Assembly: GCF_051020955.1 (NCBI RefSeq)
Contig: NC_135013.1
Location: 29,715,302-29,779,301 of the forward strand
DNA length: 64,000 nucleotides
Source of the DNA: Megalopta genalis
Lineage: Eukaryota; Arthropoda; Insecta; Hymenoptera; Halictidae
Direction of reading: 5' to 3'
Shown: positions 20,592-33,679 of the stretch, one piece after another
Numbering within the stretch: position 1 is the first letter of the stretch
Layout: the number at the start of each line of letters is the position of its first letter
Made by a program: the position numbers and the translations under genes
Notes under the pieces: model-generated
What the model saw: the letters and a program-made list of their open reading frames with translations, nothing else
Told to the model about the DNA's origin: nothing
The model's database searches: none

Positions 20592-23433
20592 ATGGTAGCG
20601 CGATACTGCAAACAAATCTGGTTCTTCGATTTTTCACTATGAGAAGTACAACTCAGATGTTTAATTTTTAACAGAAAATTAGCAAATGATCTGTACGTCT
20701 TGATAATACGTGGTCGAAAATCCCAATGAATCTGCGCTGTAATTTTTATGAGACTTTGTAAATCAGTTATGTTGATTGCTTGCGAAAAATGCAGTCGATT
20801 TTGTAATCCTTTGAATGAATTGTAGGATTATACAGACATTGTTCTTACTTTTTATTTTCTGGACAGCCTTTTAGCCTTTTTATTTTCTGGACACTTTCAG
20901 TCTGGATAAACAAATACGTACTTTTTGTTCTTCAAAATGTAAATGATTTCTGTATATTAGCAGAAATATTGATAATAATTTTGATAAATATTATCAAAAT
21001 AAAAAATCGTATACACCTATAAAAAATCTCATATAAAATCGTCCGTACAGCATCGAAAGTGCCACTTAAGAAAATGTTCAACTACAATTGTCGAAATTAT
21101 GAAGACACCGTCAGCGGAGATCGTTAAACAATTACTCGTTCGAAAGCAGATTAATGTAAAAATCGCCGAAAATCTGAATAAATTCAGTCTTATCATTTGT
21201 ATAAGGCAAAATATATATTACATTGTTGCCGGCACTGTTTCGCTATTTTGTTTTTCGATCTCGCGGTTGTGCCGAGCTTTTGAAGTCACGGCCTCTCGGA
21301 AAGCGCAAACGATATTCGAGACGTCAAAACGATCGTTTCCGAGAATGATCGAATAATAATGAAGGGAGAACCGTTCATGCGAGAAGATGACCCCGATGCG
21401 GGAATCAGGGGTTCAAGGCCGTTTGAAATGGAAAGGTCCATCAATCACTGTTACGTGATTGCGAATTAGCTGCGATTGGCTCGATAATTCAGGCAAATCA
21501 GTTCCGAAGCATCCGACCATTACGGGGCGCACGGTGTTTCAACAGACTCGGAAGCCAGCGGAGATCTCCCCGAGCTGTTCGTTTAACCGTGACCTAGGTC
21601 GCTGGCATCGCCGCGATAAACAAGGACGAATATTCACCCCTGCGGATTTCACCATCGATAGTGATACGCACACGTTGCGATCAATTAGCCTCCGGGCTCT
21701 AATCGCGTGTAATTTCTCGGTTATTGTGTTATTAAAGTCCGCCGTCCGTTAATCATCCTAATGTGACAACCGTATTAACGGCGAATTATTGTTTTTGCTA
21801 TTTAAACGATCGGTCGGAGTCATCGGTCTTATCGGCTATCCGTTCGCGATGTATCGTTACGTGCCGCAATCGCGTAATTAGTTGCAGATTGCGCGAACTT
21901 AATGGAGACACGCGTATTAATATCAATATTTCGCGTTCGGATATCCTTTTAGCTTCGATTGCGGCGTCCAGGAAAGTTTTCTAATTCGATCGAATAGATT
22001 TTTAATCGGGGAAAAACGTGATTAAAAATAATTAAAAAATTATATAAAAATGCGTACGATTCGAGAGACATCATTGTCACATTGGAGATACGTTTGACAG
22101 ATCGTGGATATTTTTGTCTTTGTGAGAAAAATTACTAATAAATATCTGACATGCTAAATGAATTACTATTCAAATATTGTTCGAAGAAAATAAATCAGAG
22201 CAGAGATATAATAAATCCGAGAATATATAACCGTGATATTTTAATTTAATTTCATTCATTTAATTGACGGAGGAAAGCTTTTCCGTTGCAAAAAACGAGA
22301 TCATCGATGCAAAGTTTGTCCTAAAAAGTATCCTCGAATAAACGGAAAATTTACGTAGCAGCGTTCATTGGCATTGCATTATGGACCGTATGGAGGAAGG
22401 AAAAGAACAGCGAGCCGGCTCTCTGTTATCTGAATCGATTTCGAGAATATTTCTCCATCGTTTCGCCGCGTTTCGTTCGTCTATTTCTCGGCGCGCGCGA
22501 TATCGCGACGCGAAAAAGGCTCGTTCGAAATCCGTGCACGGAGGTCCGCGAAATTTTCAGCCGGCGCGGTTTTCGCGGCGGGTTCGACGACCGAGAAGAT
22601 CCACTCGAAAATGGCACAATCGGTCTTCCCTATCGGGGAAACCTGCTTCGGCACCGGCACATTCCTTCACGCGCTCTATAAATCCTCCGTCCGTTTACCA
22701 TAGACACGGTGTGCGCGAATTTCGGAACGCGTGCCTGAATTCGATGAAATTTCCTATTCCGCGTTAAATGGTATTCAGGGACGTTGCGGGGCGCCCCGGG
22801 GGGAGGGGGAGGGGGCGCGTAACGAATAACCGACGAATCGATTTGCAAGCGAATCACCCGTCTGCTTCCCCCCTTCCACCCCCTCCCCCGCGTTGGGAAA
22901 TGCATCTTCGATTCGTTCGGTGTGCGAAAGCTCGTGCTCGATCGGTCGAGATCGCGAGCGGCTTTTCTTAGTTTAATCCGGAAGAATCGGCCCGCGATTG
23001 CCGATTCCGGCCGTGGAGCCGTGGAAACTTCCACTTTACGCCAGGTTCCCGAGCTTACGGGGCCATTTATCCTCGGCCCGCCAGGTTTCCGTCGATCGGC
23101 GCAACCGCTCGGGGCCCGCTCCAATAGGCGGAAAATGTAAATACGCGTACGTGAGGGGACGCTCGATGCAGCTCTTACTATGACGAGACGGAAATACTAC
23201 GGGCGATCGTTCATTTCGCGAAACTGTTTCACTTTGAATACGGGCCGCGCGTTATTTCCAACCCTTTTCCACTCGGATCTTCTCTTTTCCGGGAAGTCGC
23301 GAGATGCTAATCGGCGGCGGATTTTACGCGCTTATGGCAGAAATGGATCAGAGAAATACGGACAGAGTTGAAACGTTGTTTTTAGCCAGTTAGCTGTGTC
23401 ACGACGAGTATACTCGTCATAGAGACGTGGAGG
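20592..23433. other. Stretch without recognised gene; CpG-rich 22380-23300
   Basis: 20592-22380 is AT-rich to mixed, with no gene seen. 22380-23300 is CpG-rich, with G and C runs (22798-22820, 22868-22892) and long overlapping Arg-rich frames on both strands (22381-22767 plus, 22630-23124 minus). Mutual antisense overlap, no motif and no splice pattern argue against coding. It may be a regulatory or simply GC-rich intronic block. Confidence 0.5.
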
Positions 23434-23650
23434 TACAGCAATGTCTCCCTTACTGACGCTCAGATTGTCCACTAAAATGGATAATTTGGGAAGAGGAGAT
23501 ACGATTATTCGAGCCTTGCGGCTCGTTTTTATAATTGTGGACAATTTATAACTATAATAATAAACCAAGGCTCGAATAATCGTATCTTCTCTTCCAAAAT
23601 TGTCCATTTTTGTGGACGATCTGAGCGTCGATTAGAGAGACATTACTGTA
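23434..23650. mobile_element. Family B foldback MITE, long copy
   Basis: Flanked by TACAG and CTGTA. Left arm: GACGCTCAGATTGTCCAC, AATTTGGGAAGAGGAGATAC, GATTATTCGAGCCTTGCGGC. The right arm returns the same words in reverse complement (AGGCTCGAATAATCGTATC...GACGATCTGAGCGTC). A 50-bp AT-rich loop lies at about 23530-23570. This is the best full-length reference copy of the family in the window. Confidence 0.88.
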
Positions 23651-25449
23651 TTTTGTGTCATGACGAATATACTCGTCGCGCGTAAAAAACAGTGACCGTC
23701 GGCTATTTAAATTGTAATTTTAATGGAAACAAAAATATATTCTCAAATTTCAAGAATTTTTGAAATACTAGAATATACATATAATATTATTATCTATAAG
23801 TATTAGAATATTTTAAGGCCAACAAATAAGAAGTATGAATAGTTATGTGAATAATTAACGATATTGGCATACGACGTGCAACAAATTTGAATTTTTAACT
23901 TTTACAATTATCTGATTTTTCCTGCGTTTATCGTTATTATTATTAAATAATTATTATATATAGTATATATTATTATTATATATATTATATATAGTATTAA
24001 AATAATTTATATACGTAGTATATGTGAACGTTAAATGAATAAGTAAATATTGGTAAAAAAAGTTGTTAATCTTATAAAATAGAACCGTCTTTTTGATCCA
24101 ATATTTTAACAGCGACATAAATGTAAACTAATAATAATAATAAATAAAGAGTAAATTCTGCGTTTTTGACGAATATACTCGTCGTCGCTTGATTCTCGCG
24201 ACTAACTAGTTAAATAATTGAGTCTTCACAATTTGAATAAAGTAGTGTTTCAAACGAGATACAAGATTTCGGTAGATATCGCGAAACATTCGATTTCGAT
24301 AACGCGCGATTAAAGAGCACGAAACCATGTACTTTATTTCGACAATGTAAAAACGAGAAATGAAACCGGCGATTTCGGTGGTTTCGAAGCCGAAGCAACA
24401 GCACAACATATTCGTACGGATTTCGTGCGATTTTTATATAACCCACGGTCGAATTCCTCGCGAACGTATCTTTACAATCTCAATAATCGTAAATACGGAA
24501 ATTTTGACGAGACCCAGTGTTAAAATTTTCTCCGGCCCGCGGCACTATACTTGCAAAATCGCTGTACCGCGGCCGTAAGCACCGCGGTCCCACGAAATTC
24601 AACTCCGAAAACTTGCGAATTCCTTCGTTTTACGATTCTCCTAAAACCCGCCGTCGAAACTTCGAGGCCCCGCCGTATCTCCTTCGGCCCGGCGACCCGC
24701 TCCCGCGGCAAAGAAAGCTCGGCTGGAACAACCGGCCACCCCCGCAACGTGTTTCGCAAGCCCCCGGGGGCATCCCGCGACACTGCGAACGAGAATCGAC
24801 GAAAGAAACTTCTCCCTCGCTCAGATAAATTAACCCACTGTCAGACTCGGCCGGCAGAAAGTAAGAAAGCGAACTTCGCCGAGGATACATACATACTCGC
24901 GGGCCGCGGGGGCGGTGGGACGGGAACAGCCCTCGGACTTCCTCGAATAAATTGTAACCAGTGACGGTCGACCGCCAAAAGTTCCCAGGAATCCACCGGC
25001 AGACGTGTTTTTCTGGCTCGCTCGTCCGCGTGTACGTGCCTTCTTTTTCATCCCCCTGGTCGTACCCGCACCCCCTCGATCCACCGCCCCCACGAAATCC
25101 GATAATCGACTCGCGTATATACGAAGCCTCGCCTCGCCTCGTCTCCAGGAATACCCGAGACACGGCTCGAACGGCAAACACGCCGGACCCATTCGAGGCA
25201 CTTTCAATTGGAGATTCGACGACATTTGGTATGCATTAGTCTAGCCGAGGATCCAACCCCCTCGTAAACACTGCGCCGGAATCCGATACGGATTTGCGAC
25301 GTTTTACTCGATCTCCGACGGAATTCGGATTAGGAGATGGACCAGCAACCGAATTACTTCCTGGCAAATACTGGACCGATTGGGCTGCGATCGAAGAGGC
25401 CCGATAAGGCGCCAGCCTCCATCTTTACGCCTACTTTCGTATCGATATG
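23651..25449. other. Stretch without recognised gene; CpG-rich 24500-25300
   Basis: AT-rich until about 24200, with a TATATA-rich palindromic patch at 23935-24010, then CpG-rich DNA with overlapping frames on both strands (24630-25181 and 24830-25225 minus, 24551-24964 plus). These are Arg/Gly/Pro-rich, match nothing I know and look like openness by composition. Confidence 0.5.
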
Positions 25450-25984
25450 CAGGGTGTCCCAAAAATGTCCCAAGAACGACAGGCCACTATAGTAGCTTTC
25501 GCGGATGTCATCTCTCTGGACGACGCGCCACTATAGTGGCTTGCTCTAGTAACTCACTCGCTCATCGTTTGAACCAAATAATCGGCTTCATATGCATTGT
25601 TTCACACTTCTTTTGTCTTCGCATCGATTTACAATAGTCTACAGGGTGTCCCAAAAATGTCTCGCAATCTGGAAATGGCGGGTTCCTCGGATCATTTGAA
25701 GCAGCTTCTTCCTTTACAAAAATGTTCTCCGAGGCGCCGTTAACGAGTTATTAACGAAAAACAGTGACCAATAAGAATCGAGTGCGGCTGACGCGAGGCG
25801 GCCCAGCCAGCCAGCGCACGAAGCCCAGTTCCGCTCATTGGCTCGTCGCCTTGCGCCAGCTGAGCTCGCCTCTCATTGGTCACTGTTTTTCGTTAATAAC
25901 TCGTTAATGGTGCCTCGGAGAAAATTTTTGTAAAGGAAAAAGTTGCTTCAAATGACCCGAGGAAAACATTTTTGGGACACTCTG
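25450..25984. mobile_element. Family A MITE plus fragments of family A and C elements
   Basis: A full family A element occupies 25642-25984, between CAGGGTGTCCCAAAAATGTC and GGGACACTCTG with TA flanks. Just left of it, 25484-25641 repeats 19323-19480, the interior of the family C element with its GCCACTATAG palindromes. Further left, 25450-25472 is an isolated family A end (CAGGGTGTCCCAAAAATGTC). The locus is therefore a second, rearranged copy of the 19.3-19.85 kb composite, lacking the TTAA ends. Confidence 0.85.
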
Positions 25985-26699
25985 TATTTATGGGAACACT
26001 TCTTCGCGGCGCGTGGTGGTCGGTTTTCGTACGAGAAGCGGACGAAAATCGGTTTTAACGAATGTCCCCGTAATGAATATCCAGCATGATTTATTCAATT
26101 ATATAGATAATCAATTAAAATTGTGGCTTGTTATTTACTATAATCTTTTTATCATTTGACCATTTTGAACGTGGCTACGTGGCTTCGAAGTAGCCTATTC
26201 TCAAATCATCCTAAACTTATGTCATCGTTTATAATTATTTTGTTCTTTAAAAATGAATAATTTATACAGAATTTAATGTACTCAGTTTGTACTTAAGTTA
26301 TGTCACAGGGCACTCTTTTAGCTCTCAGATTTTTTGAGTTATGTACGATTGAATATGTCGAATTCTTTTTTCATTTTTTAATTGCGAGTTCGGTGGAGTT
26401 CGATGTTTGCTTTGATCGCATTTCGAAGAGCGATGCCTTGCATTGATAACAGGATAAAAATTGGCTGCTATTAGTTGGAGAAATCGTCTGATAATAATGC
26501 CAAAATGGCACGTGTCACAAAGCATACCGTGATCCCTATGGGCTGTCGAGTTTCGCGAGATGTTGCGAATAAGTCGAGTAAAATATCAATATTTCAACAG
26601 TTCGCGCTTTATCGAAACTAATGAGAATAATTATAAATTATTCTTTATTATATGCAGACTTTTGCTCACATCCGAAACTAAAGGAACAATTGTTCACAG
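25985..26699. other. Stretch without recognised feature
   Basis: AT-rich sequence; a 66-codon minus frame at 26325-26525 has no recognised motif. Confidence 0.5.
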
Positions 26700-26795
26700 T
26701 TTCCGATCGTCAACAATTATAAAATCGAGCCGCAAGGCTCTGATAATCGCATCTCCCCAAATTGTCCCAAAATATTTGTTTCCAAGCTGTAGCAA
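26700..26795. mobile_element. Family B MITE remnant
   Basis: A partial, diverged copy: ATAAAATCGAGCCGCAAGGC, TCTGATAATCGCATCTCC, AAATTGTCCCAAAATAT and TTTCCAAGCTG match the right half of the family. The left half is missing or unrecognisable. Confidence 0.6.
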
Positions 26796-28471
26796 AATTA
26801 CGAAGAATTTATTATACTCGTTATCGCTATAAATGCATGAAAACCGCAGTCCATTTACAATGATCCCGTGGTCCACGGATTTCGAGGTGGGCAGAACCAG
26901 GCAGAACCGTCGATACATCCGTTGTCTCGGCGTATCGGGTGCCTCGCGTTCCTTTTGTCATCCGCGGGGCACCGAAAAACGAAAGTGCGCGTTCATGCAA
27001 AATCGACTGGCGCTGCCCTTTGACCCCCCCGGCCGGTCCGAGCCACGGTCCGTCTGGCCCCGACAACGGGCTACGTTCACAGTTAGGTTCTCACGGCTCA
27101 TACATGAATGCATGCATACGGTCTGAAACGGACGGCGATTGGCCGGGCCGGTACGCCGCCGTTGTCCAGGCACGATCGGTACGTGGGCGATGCCCATGGT
27201 GGTCGACAGCTGAAGGGGGAATGGGCGCCGAGACTGTTCTGGCTCCTTTGAGCCCGTCTGCCAACAACCTCGACACCCTATTTCCCTCGATACCCCGGCG
27301 ATGGTCAACATTCGGAACCGCTTGCTCGACATTGCTGTTCCATCACGATGCTGACTCCGGCCATAATTGAGCTACCCCCTCCTCCCCCCTCCTTCGGTAG
27401 CTGAAAGTGAATCGCGGCGAATCAAATTGATAATGCTCGATTGTGCGGTTATTTGGGTTTTAATTGGAAATGTCCGCGGAGAACGGACGCTTCGAATGTT
27501 TATGTCGCTCATGATCGTGATTTTATGGGGAAAGTCGATTGTTATTTTAACACTTAGCCAACCGAATGAGGAGATCTCCCCGTTTTAAATTCGGTCGATT
27601 GACGACCGAATGGATGATTAATGAGAAATTAAAACTGATTGCTTAATTTTATTAAGATTTGCATGAGGCACGAATGCTGAAGAAGTGATTGATGCCATAT
27701 AAGTTTGCTTAGGAATTTTTGTTCAATAGAATGAAATATTGTAATTTTATGAAAATTTGTGAGGTCTCCAGCGCGGTCGTGGAAGTGTTAATCGATTATC
27801 GTTTAATTGGATACCTTTTGGATGATAATTAAAAAGTTTGGGTTTGTTGGTTTATTGGTTTCGAAGTGCATCAATTGCAAGATAGATAAGTCGCGTACAC
27901 ATTCATTTTTCTTGTTAATAATTTTAAGGAGTTAGTAGGAATATGATAGTATTCGTAAATTCTTTAAATGTCGTTTAAATTCTCTTTAAATTGTTTTGCA
28001 TCTAAACTGCTCATTTTCCTCGGCAATGCATCAAATCCGTAGTCCAGTTATTACATTAACGATAGTGATTGTGGTCAACAATTGCATTATAATAATTTTC
28101 GTGACGTGCAATATTTGAAATATTTGGAATAAAAGGCAAGAATGATGGGATAAAAGATAGAACGGATAAAAGAGATTAAAGATAAAATCATAAAAGGTAA
28201 AAGACAAGATAAAAAGAATGTACCAATATATTTCTGTTTTACAAAGTGTTTTACAAAGTTTTGTGAAATTGTAGACTTCAATCCTAAAAATTACTATGAA
28301 AATGATTTTGAAATGAAATTTATACGTCAACGCGTTTTAACTCTGTTCTTTCTAATGCATGCAAGTACGTCGTTTAAAAAAATACTCCGAACAATTGCAA
28401 AAATTAATTTCTTCGTTCTGTGCTCTATCTTCGACTTGTTTTTTTTTTTAGAGTATCGATTAATTCCATGG

Positions 28472-28508
<37 letters not shown>

Positions 28509-29754
28509 ATGTTCTCGTTTGATTTCGGGCGCGGATAGAATGTTCCACGAGGTTTTCTGGAATTGTTAAGATGGAAGTGTGCCGTAACGGAAAATCAGGG
28601 TCCCGCAATAAAATTTCCGTCGTCGAATAGGAATGTTTGGATTATTTAAAATCGGGCTGCAAGCTGCCGCGGTGAAAAGCCCGGAATTCTGTCACGTACC
28701 ACTGTCGACAGTCCAATTACCGCTTGTCAGAGACACTCTGAAATTGTTTCTCTGTGCATCGCGGCTCCGCTTTCTGATTATTACTAAACGTCGCGCGACG
28801 TCGCGGACGGAAAATCGAAACGCGCTGGAAAAAAGCGACCTCGAGCATGCAAATTGTCGGGTTAAAGTTTCAACAAATTTTTCGTTCGTTGCGATTTCTA
28901 CGCGATGTTCAATGAACACGTATAATCGCTTTTCTTTTCTTTTTACTCAAATCTTTTTATTCGATAATTATATAAATTTATTTTGGATAAAACAATTCCA
29001 TAAAAAACTCTTCCAAACAACGCGTATTTTTTAATATCATGAACATTGTCAAAAATTATGTTTCAGCGTGAAACGAAGAATTCTTCTTTGAGCAACTAAT
29101 TAATTGAATTTAATATCGAAACCAGGAATCTATGTATAATAAACGAGATTATGTAAAATATAGGACGATGAACGCGTGAAAATAAATACAAGACGATTGC
29201 TATCGAATTGTTAATATATCAAAATAGCTAACAGTTGCAATAACTTTTTTAATCCCGTCATTTAGAACGGATGCAGAATATTTTCGCGTAAATATCTGCG
29301 ATAGTATTAATCGGTGTCACTTATTTTTACTACGAGCGAACCTGGTCGATCGATCTTACGAATTTCTTTCAGCACTTACTGAATTAAAAGTGAATAAAGC
29401 ACAGTTTCCGGAGCGTTTTTTAAAATGCACAGAATTCGGGCAGAATTGGCAGCTCGAAATAAAACATGGAACACATGCTATCTGGTTATTTTGGAGCCGC
29501 CTTGTGCGTTATACGGAGCCGGGATCGTTTAAATGGAGTACTCATCGACTCGGTTGTACTCGTTGTGCTGACCCAACCTTTTACCTGTGTCAGACTGCAG
29601 TACAATACTATCGCACGAATATCCTCCAATGGCATCACGGCTACAACCGAGCCAGAAATTCCTCGTTCATTACTTATTGACTCCTCGCTTCCTACTGGAT
29701 TCCATCGTGTACTCGTTCTTTTCTCCATTTAGAACGACCGAAATCGTACCACTA
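26796..29754. other. Stretch without recognised gene
   Basis: 26830-27400 is CpG-rich with antisense-overlapping frames (26939-27370 plus, 26958-27332 minus). 27600-29390 is AT-rich. A (GA)n run sits at 28473-28508. Copies of the dispersed AAATCCGCAGTC-type motif lie at 26828-26859 and 28026-28056. A 96-codon + frame at 29390-29680 shows no family resemblance. Confidence 0.5.
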
Positions 29755-29762
29755 CCGGCTCA

Positions 29763-29795
29763 TATATAATTCGCGAGCCGACCGTCTATTTCAAA
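29763..29795 (+). promoter_or_regulatory. Weak candidate TATA box
   Basis: TATATAA at 29763-29769, with a TTCAAA initiator-like word 30 bp downstream (29790-29795), in a locally GC-richer stretch. There is no coding frame downstream, so this is only a spacing-based suggestion. Confidence 0.2.
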
Positions 29796-29990
29796 GCGAA
29801 GCCTGCCGAATACTCGCAGGATTTATAGATCCAGCCGCGTTCACGCTGAAGCCGGGCCACCGATAAACTCGAAGATGCACTCTCGAAAGATGAACATTTC
29901 TTTCCCCGGGAAATTCCGGCCGAAATAGAAAAAGGATAAACTCCTGATAAAGGAGTGCGTTCGTTTAACTGGCGCGCAACGTTTTTTATA

Positions 29991-30353
29991 CAGGGGAAAT
30001 TATGGTATTTCTGGGAAATTAGAGGTTCCTTGGGTCATTCGAAGCAACTTTTTCCTTTACACAAATTGTCTCCGAGGCATCGTTAACGAATTATTAACGG
30101 AAAACACTGACCAATGAGAGGCAAGAGCTCGGCTGGCGCAAGCTGGCCTAGCCAGCGAGCGCGCGTAGCCCAGTTCCGCTGATTGGCTCGGGCGCCTAGC
30201 GCCAGGCGTGCTCTCGCCCATCATTGGTCACTGTTTTTCGTTAATAACTCGTAAACGAAGCCGCGGATTGCATTTTCGCTGAGGAAAAAGTTACTTCAAA
30301 TCACCTCAGGAACCCCTCATTTCCTGGGAATACCATAATTTTGGAATATCTTG
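29991..30353. mobile_element. Family A-related MITE with variant ends
   Basis: The core matches family A (GAAGCAACTTTTTCCTTTAC, GTTAACGAATTATTAACGGA, TGACCAATGAGAGGC, and CATTGGTCACTGTTTTTCGT on return). The ends read CAGGGGAAATTATGGTATTT and, on the right, AATACCATAATTTTGGAATA then CTTG, in place of CAGGGTGTCCC. TA flanks are present. A subfamily sharing the core but not the tips. Confidence 0.8.
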
Positions 30354-31229
30354 TATTTCTTTGTTACAAAATTGTCATCGAAATCATCGAATTGTTACGA
30401 AATCATCTCTTTACGAAAATTAGAGTTAGAGAAATGGCTTTCTTGTCACTTAGAAGACTAATTATTGTAAAAAGAAAATAAGGACGCTGTTAGACCTTGC
30501 ATTCTTGCATTCCAAACCCACGTGATAAAATATTGAGCAAGCGTACGCGTTCGCCGAATTTCATTGTTTCAGTGTAATGTACGAGCCGCAATATAAATCT
30601 CGTTAATTTGTAATAAGCTTCTGGCCGTATTTTTCGGTAGCACTCGGAATTTTCCGTCGGCAGAGAGAACGATCAAATTTTCATCGCGATATGCGAGCGA
30701 GAAATTCGCGCGGCACTACCAGATGCTTCAATGGGAAAGTTCATTAACGGAGTTTTTACTTCACGAGGGTTGACCGACGAAGTTTGAATAAACACGGTTA
30801 AGCCTGCTTCGTTGAAATTCTGTGTTAGCGTTTTTTCTCCGGAGACCACGGTGCCGATGAAAAAACTTTTCCACCAGGCAGAGAGAAAAGTCCCTCTCTA
30901 TTACACCGTGCATGTGTTAGGTTTAAAGTTGGTGGCATTTTTGTGTGTTTTTTTTAAGAAAAAATAAACGAGCGTGACCCGCGGTACGATATTGCTATGC
31001 AAGTTTCCAATTTTCGTTTATTATTTCAAAAACTCACGCAGAGGTAGACTTTATTTGGAAAACGTCTTGAATATTTAGAGAAATATTGCGAGATCTAAAA
31101 ATTGTAGATATACTTACGTACTGATGGCATAATCGAGTGAATGTGTATTAATAGCAAAATATATTATCAATTTTAATTTACTGTTATCACAAAGAATTTT
31201 TTTCAAAATAGTGAAAGATATGTTTGCTC
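30354..31229. other. Stretch without recognised feature
   Basis: Mixed unique intron sequence with no frame or repeat recognised. Confidence 0.5.
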
Positions 31230-31660
31230 CAATGCATATTGGAAATATATTATTATGTAATGTTTTATATTATTTTATTGTATACATTATATATTATAAA
31301 TTATACTATTAAAATGTATTTATAATTATGTATATGATATATATTAATTAAACATATATAACGAAATATATGTGATCATTATATATATATATATATATAT
31401 ATATATTCATTTTTTATAATTAGATATATTTAATTTAATTGTATGTGTTTAATTAATACATATTATATAGATAAATATATATATATCAAAAAATATATAA
31501 ATAAATATAAATAATAATATAATAATATAAATATATATATCATATATTTTTAATTATTATAAAAATATATTTATACTTATCTATATAATATACATTAATT
31601 AAACACATACAATTAAATTAAACATATATGATTATAAAAAAAGAATACCATTATCGAAAT
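31230..31660. repeat. AT/TA-rich low-complexity region with inverted words
   Basis: A (TA)n run at about 31378-31405 is surrounded by ATATAATATA-type words. TTAATTAAACATATA and TTTAATTAATACATATTATA occur in both orientations, giving imperfect palindromes. No gene. Confidence 0.7.
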
Positions 31661-31806
31661 ATATACATGAAAATTTGTAGAACGATTCCAATGATCAATA
31701 TTTGACGATCTTATCTATAAACGAAAATGATTCTTCCGCGTGCGAATTGAAAATCGGTCGAGTAGAAAAACAGCTCACGAAATATTCGATATTATTCTTG
31801 TTTCAG

Positions 31807-32027
31807 TTCTGAACGAGCTCGAGGGGTTGGCCAGGGGTGCGGATGCCAGAGACAGTCCTCCAGCCTCGAAGGCGGCTCTGGACCCTGAGCACGTGGCCAG
31901 GGTGGCTGAGAGTGCGAAAGCGGCTCTGGCCTTCGCCAGAAGCAGAAATCCAGCTATCCGGTGCTTAACCACAAGAGGAACTGTCCTCACATCTAGCACT
32001 TTCACCGTCGAGGAGGATGTTGACAAG
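31807..32027 (+). CDS. SMG6: SMG6 exon b: central PIN domain
   Basis: Starts in phase with exon a (split Val) and reads VLNELEGLARG, the conserved helix after the second PIN strand (VINELDGLAKG in vertebrates). It continues through ARVAESAKAALAF, NPAIRCLTTRG, LTSSTF and TVEEDVDK. The segment between GLARG and ARVAE (ADARDSPPASK region) is Ala/Pro/Ser-rich, as expected of the variable loop there. 221 bp, acceptor TTTCAG at 31801-31806, donor AAG|GTAAGG at 32028, ending in phase 0. No internal stop. The minus-strand open frame over the same bases is a shadow. Confidence 0.96.
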
Positions 32028-33623
32028 GTAAGGAGATCGTAGTTACCTTACAAAGTAGACTTACCGAGACTTTGCATAAGGGGATGTTTCCGAGGCCGCG
32101 GTCCTAGGAAACTCCGTATTTCCTTAATGGAATGAGACATCTCTGTACACACGGAGACTGTGTGATCTGTATGTTTTTATAGCGATTTCGTCCATTTCTG
32201 AACATTGCGTATGCAAAATTCTGTTTTCGCAATCGAAATATCTCGCGCGATTGCTGCTCGCGTGTGCTACCACTTTGTGTGGTATTTATTTATATATTTA
32301 TTTATTAATGCTTTAAACCAGATGGTTAATTAGCAAATGCATCGTTGTTGCATTTGCATATGTTCGATATTACTGTTAGACGAGATATTGTCTAAGAAAA
32401 TTTAACCAACGTCTATGTTCGTGCATAAAACTAGTGCGAAGTTTTATACACTGTGTAAAAACTTTTCAAAGTTTGTTACACACAGATTGTGAATTTTTTG
32501 CATTTATGATAATTATTAAAAGAGAAATAACACTTTTAATTAACTGAAATTATTTTTATAGTTTACTTACACGTTAGATTATTCGTTGTCTACTTGTTGC
32601 AATAGACTGTTCGATTTGTTAACACTGCTTAAGCAAGAAATAAATGTTTGTTTAACTTCTGTTTTCCACGAACGATGCCTATACTATCAATTTTGCACAG
32701 AGAACCACAATCTAAATCAGACTAAGATCAAAATACGACTCGTTTCCTTCGATCCGCGTTTCTCAACGAATTCTTGATATATAAATGGAATTTTTTAAAA
32801 AAGCGTCTTCTGATTGAATAGACTCGACTTATAAAAATTACACGAATATCCGCGCAATTCATAGCCGTGCGATACTCGCGATAGATGACAAAGGCACAGA
32901 ATTCTGAGAACGTTCTTCCCGTTCTTCTCGGCGAAATATGACGCTGTCAATCCACAATAAGACTATGAAAGTCGCGTAATAAAAATTCGACGTTTCATAC
33001 GCTCAATCCTATTACATTCACATATCGAAGAGTCGCTGGTTCACAGAGACAACACGCAAGGTAGAAGCCAGCATGATTCAGCATGAGAAATTCCTACACT
33101 TCCGATTCGTTTTTCACCTAGAATCACCCTCTCCCGGTTGCGTCACCGATGCTAGGACACCCCTTGCTTCTCGAATGAGAAAATTGAAGAATTTCGGTCC
33201 ATCGTGCGCGCGCGCGCGGAAATTTGAGAACGCGTTCGAACCGTGGCGGGCAAGATCGATGCCCGAGCACAGCGAAGAACGCGAGTGCAAGGATTTTGAG
33301 CGTTGCTCATCGATGCACGAATGTTATGATAAGAGTTGGTGCATCCGAGAACCCCCACGTGGCCCTGTGATAAACCGTTCTCGCGGCGTGGCAACTTCTG
33401 GCGCAGCACGCATCTCGGGCTGGCGCCTTATCTGGCCGGCAACACGCAGGATACACGGGTCGGATAGGATCGTAACAGGAACCTTGATCTGTCAAACGAT
33501 AGATAACGCTCGCGCTCCGAGCTCGTTAGATTTTATTCTCCTCCATTCTGCGTTCCCGGTGTCGCCTTTTCCTTTTCCTCTTCCGCGTCGCTTCTCCCAC
33601 CGTTCTCACACTCATCATCCGCC

Positions 33624-33625
<2 letters not shown>

Positions 33626-33679
<54 letters not shown>

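Larger units (their letters stand above)
14627..31806 (+). other. SMG6 intron a, about 17.2 kb
   Basis: Bounded by GTGAGT at 14627 and TTTCAG at 31801-31806, in matching phase. It holds family A, B and C MITEs, an AT minisatellite, a dispersed 276-bp repeat and several CpG-rich blocks with no credible exon. An intron this long inside the catalytic domain leaves room for nested genes or enhancers; none could be proven. Confidence 0.9.

Noticed and set aside
21395..21430. GGGGTTCAAGG as a tRNA T-arm
   Set aside because: No cloverleaf partner stems or A/B box spacing around it; no tRNA or rRNA was found anywhere in the window.
24630..25225. 183- and 131-codon minus frames in a CpG-rich block
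   Set aside because: Arg/Gly/Pro-rich, overlap + frames of similar length, and show no splice or domain support.
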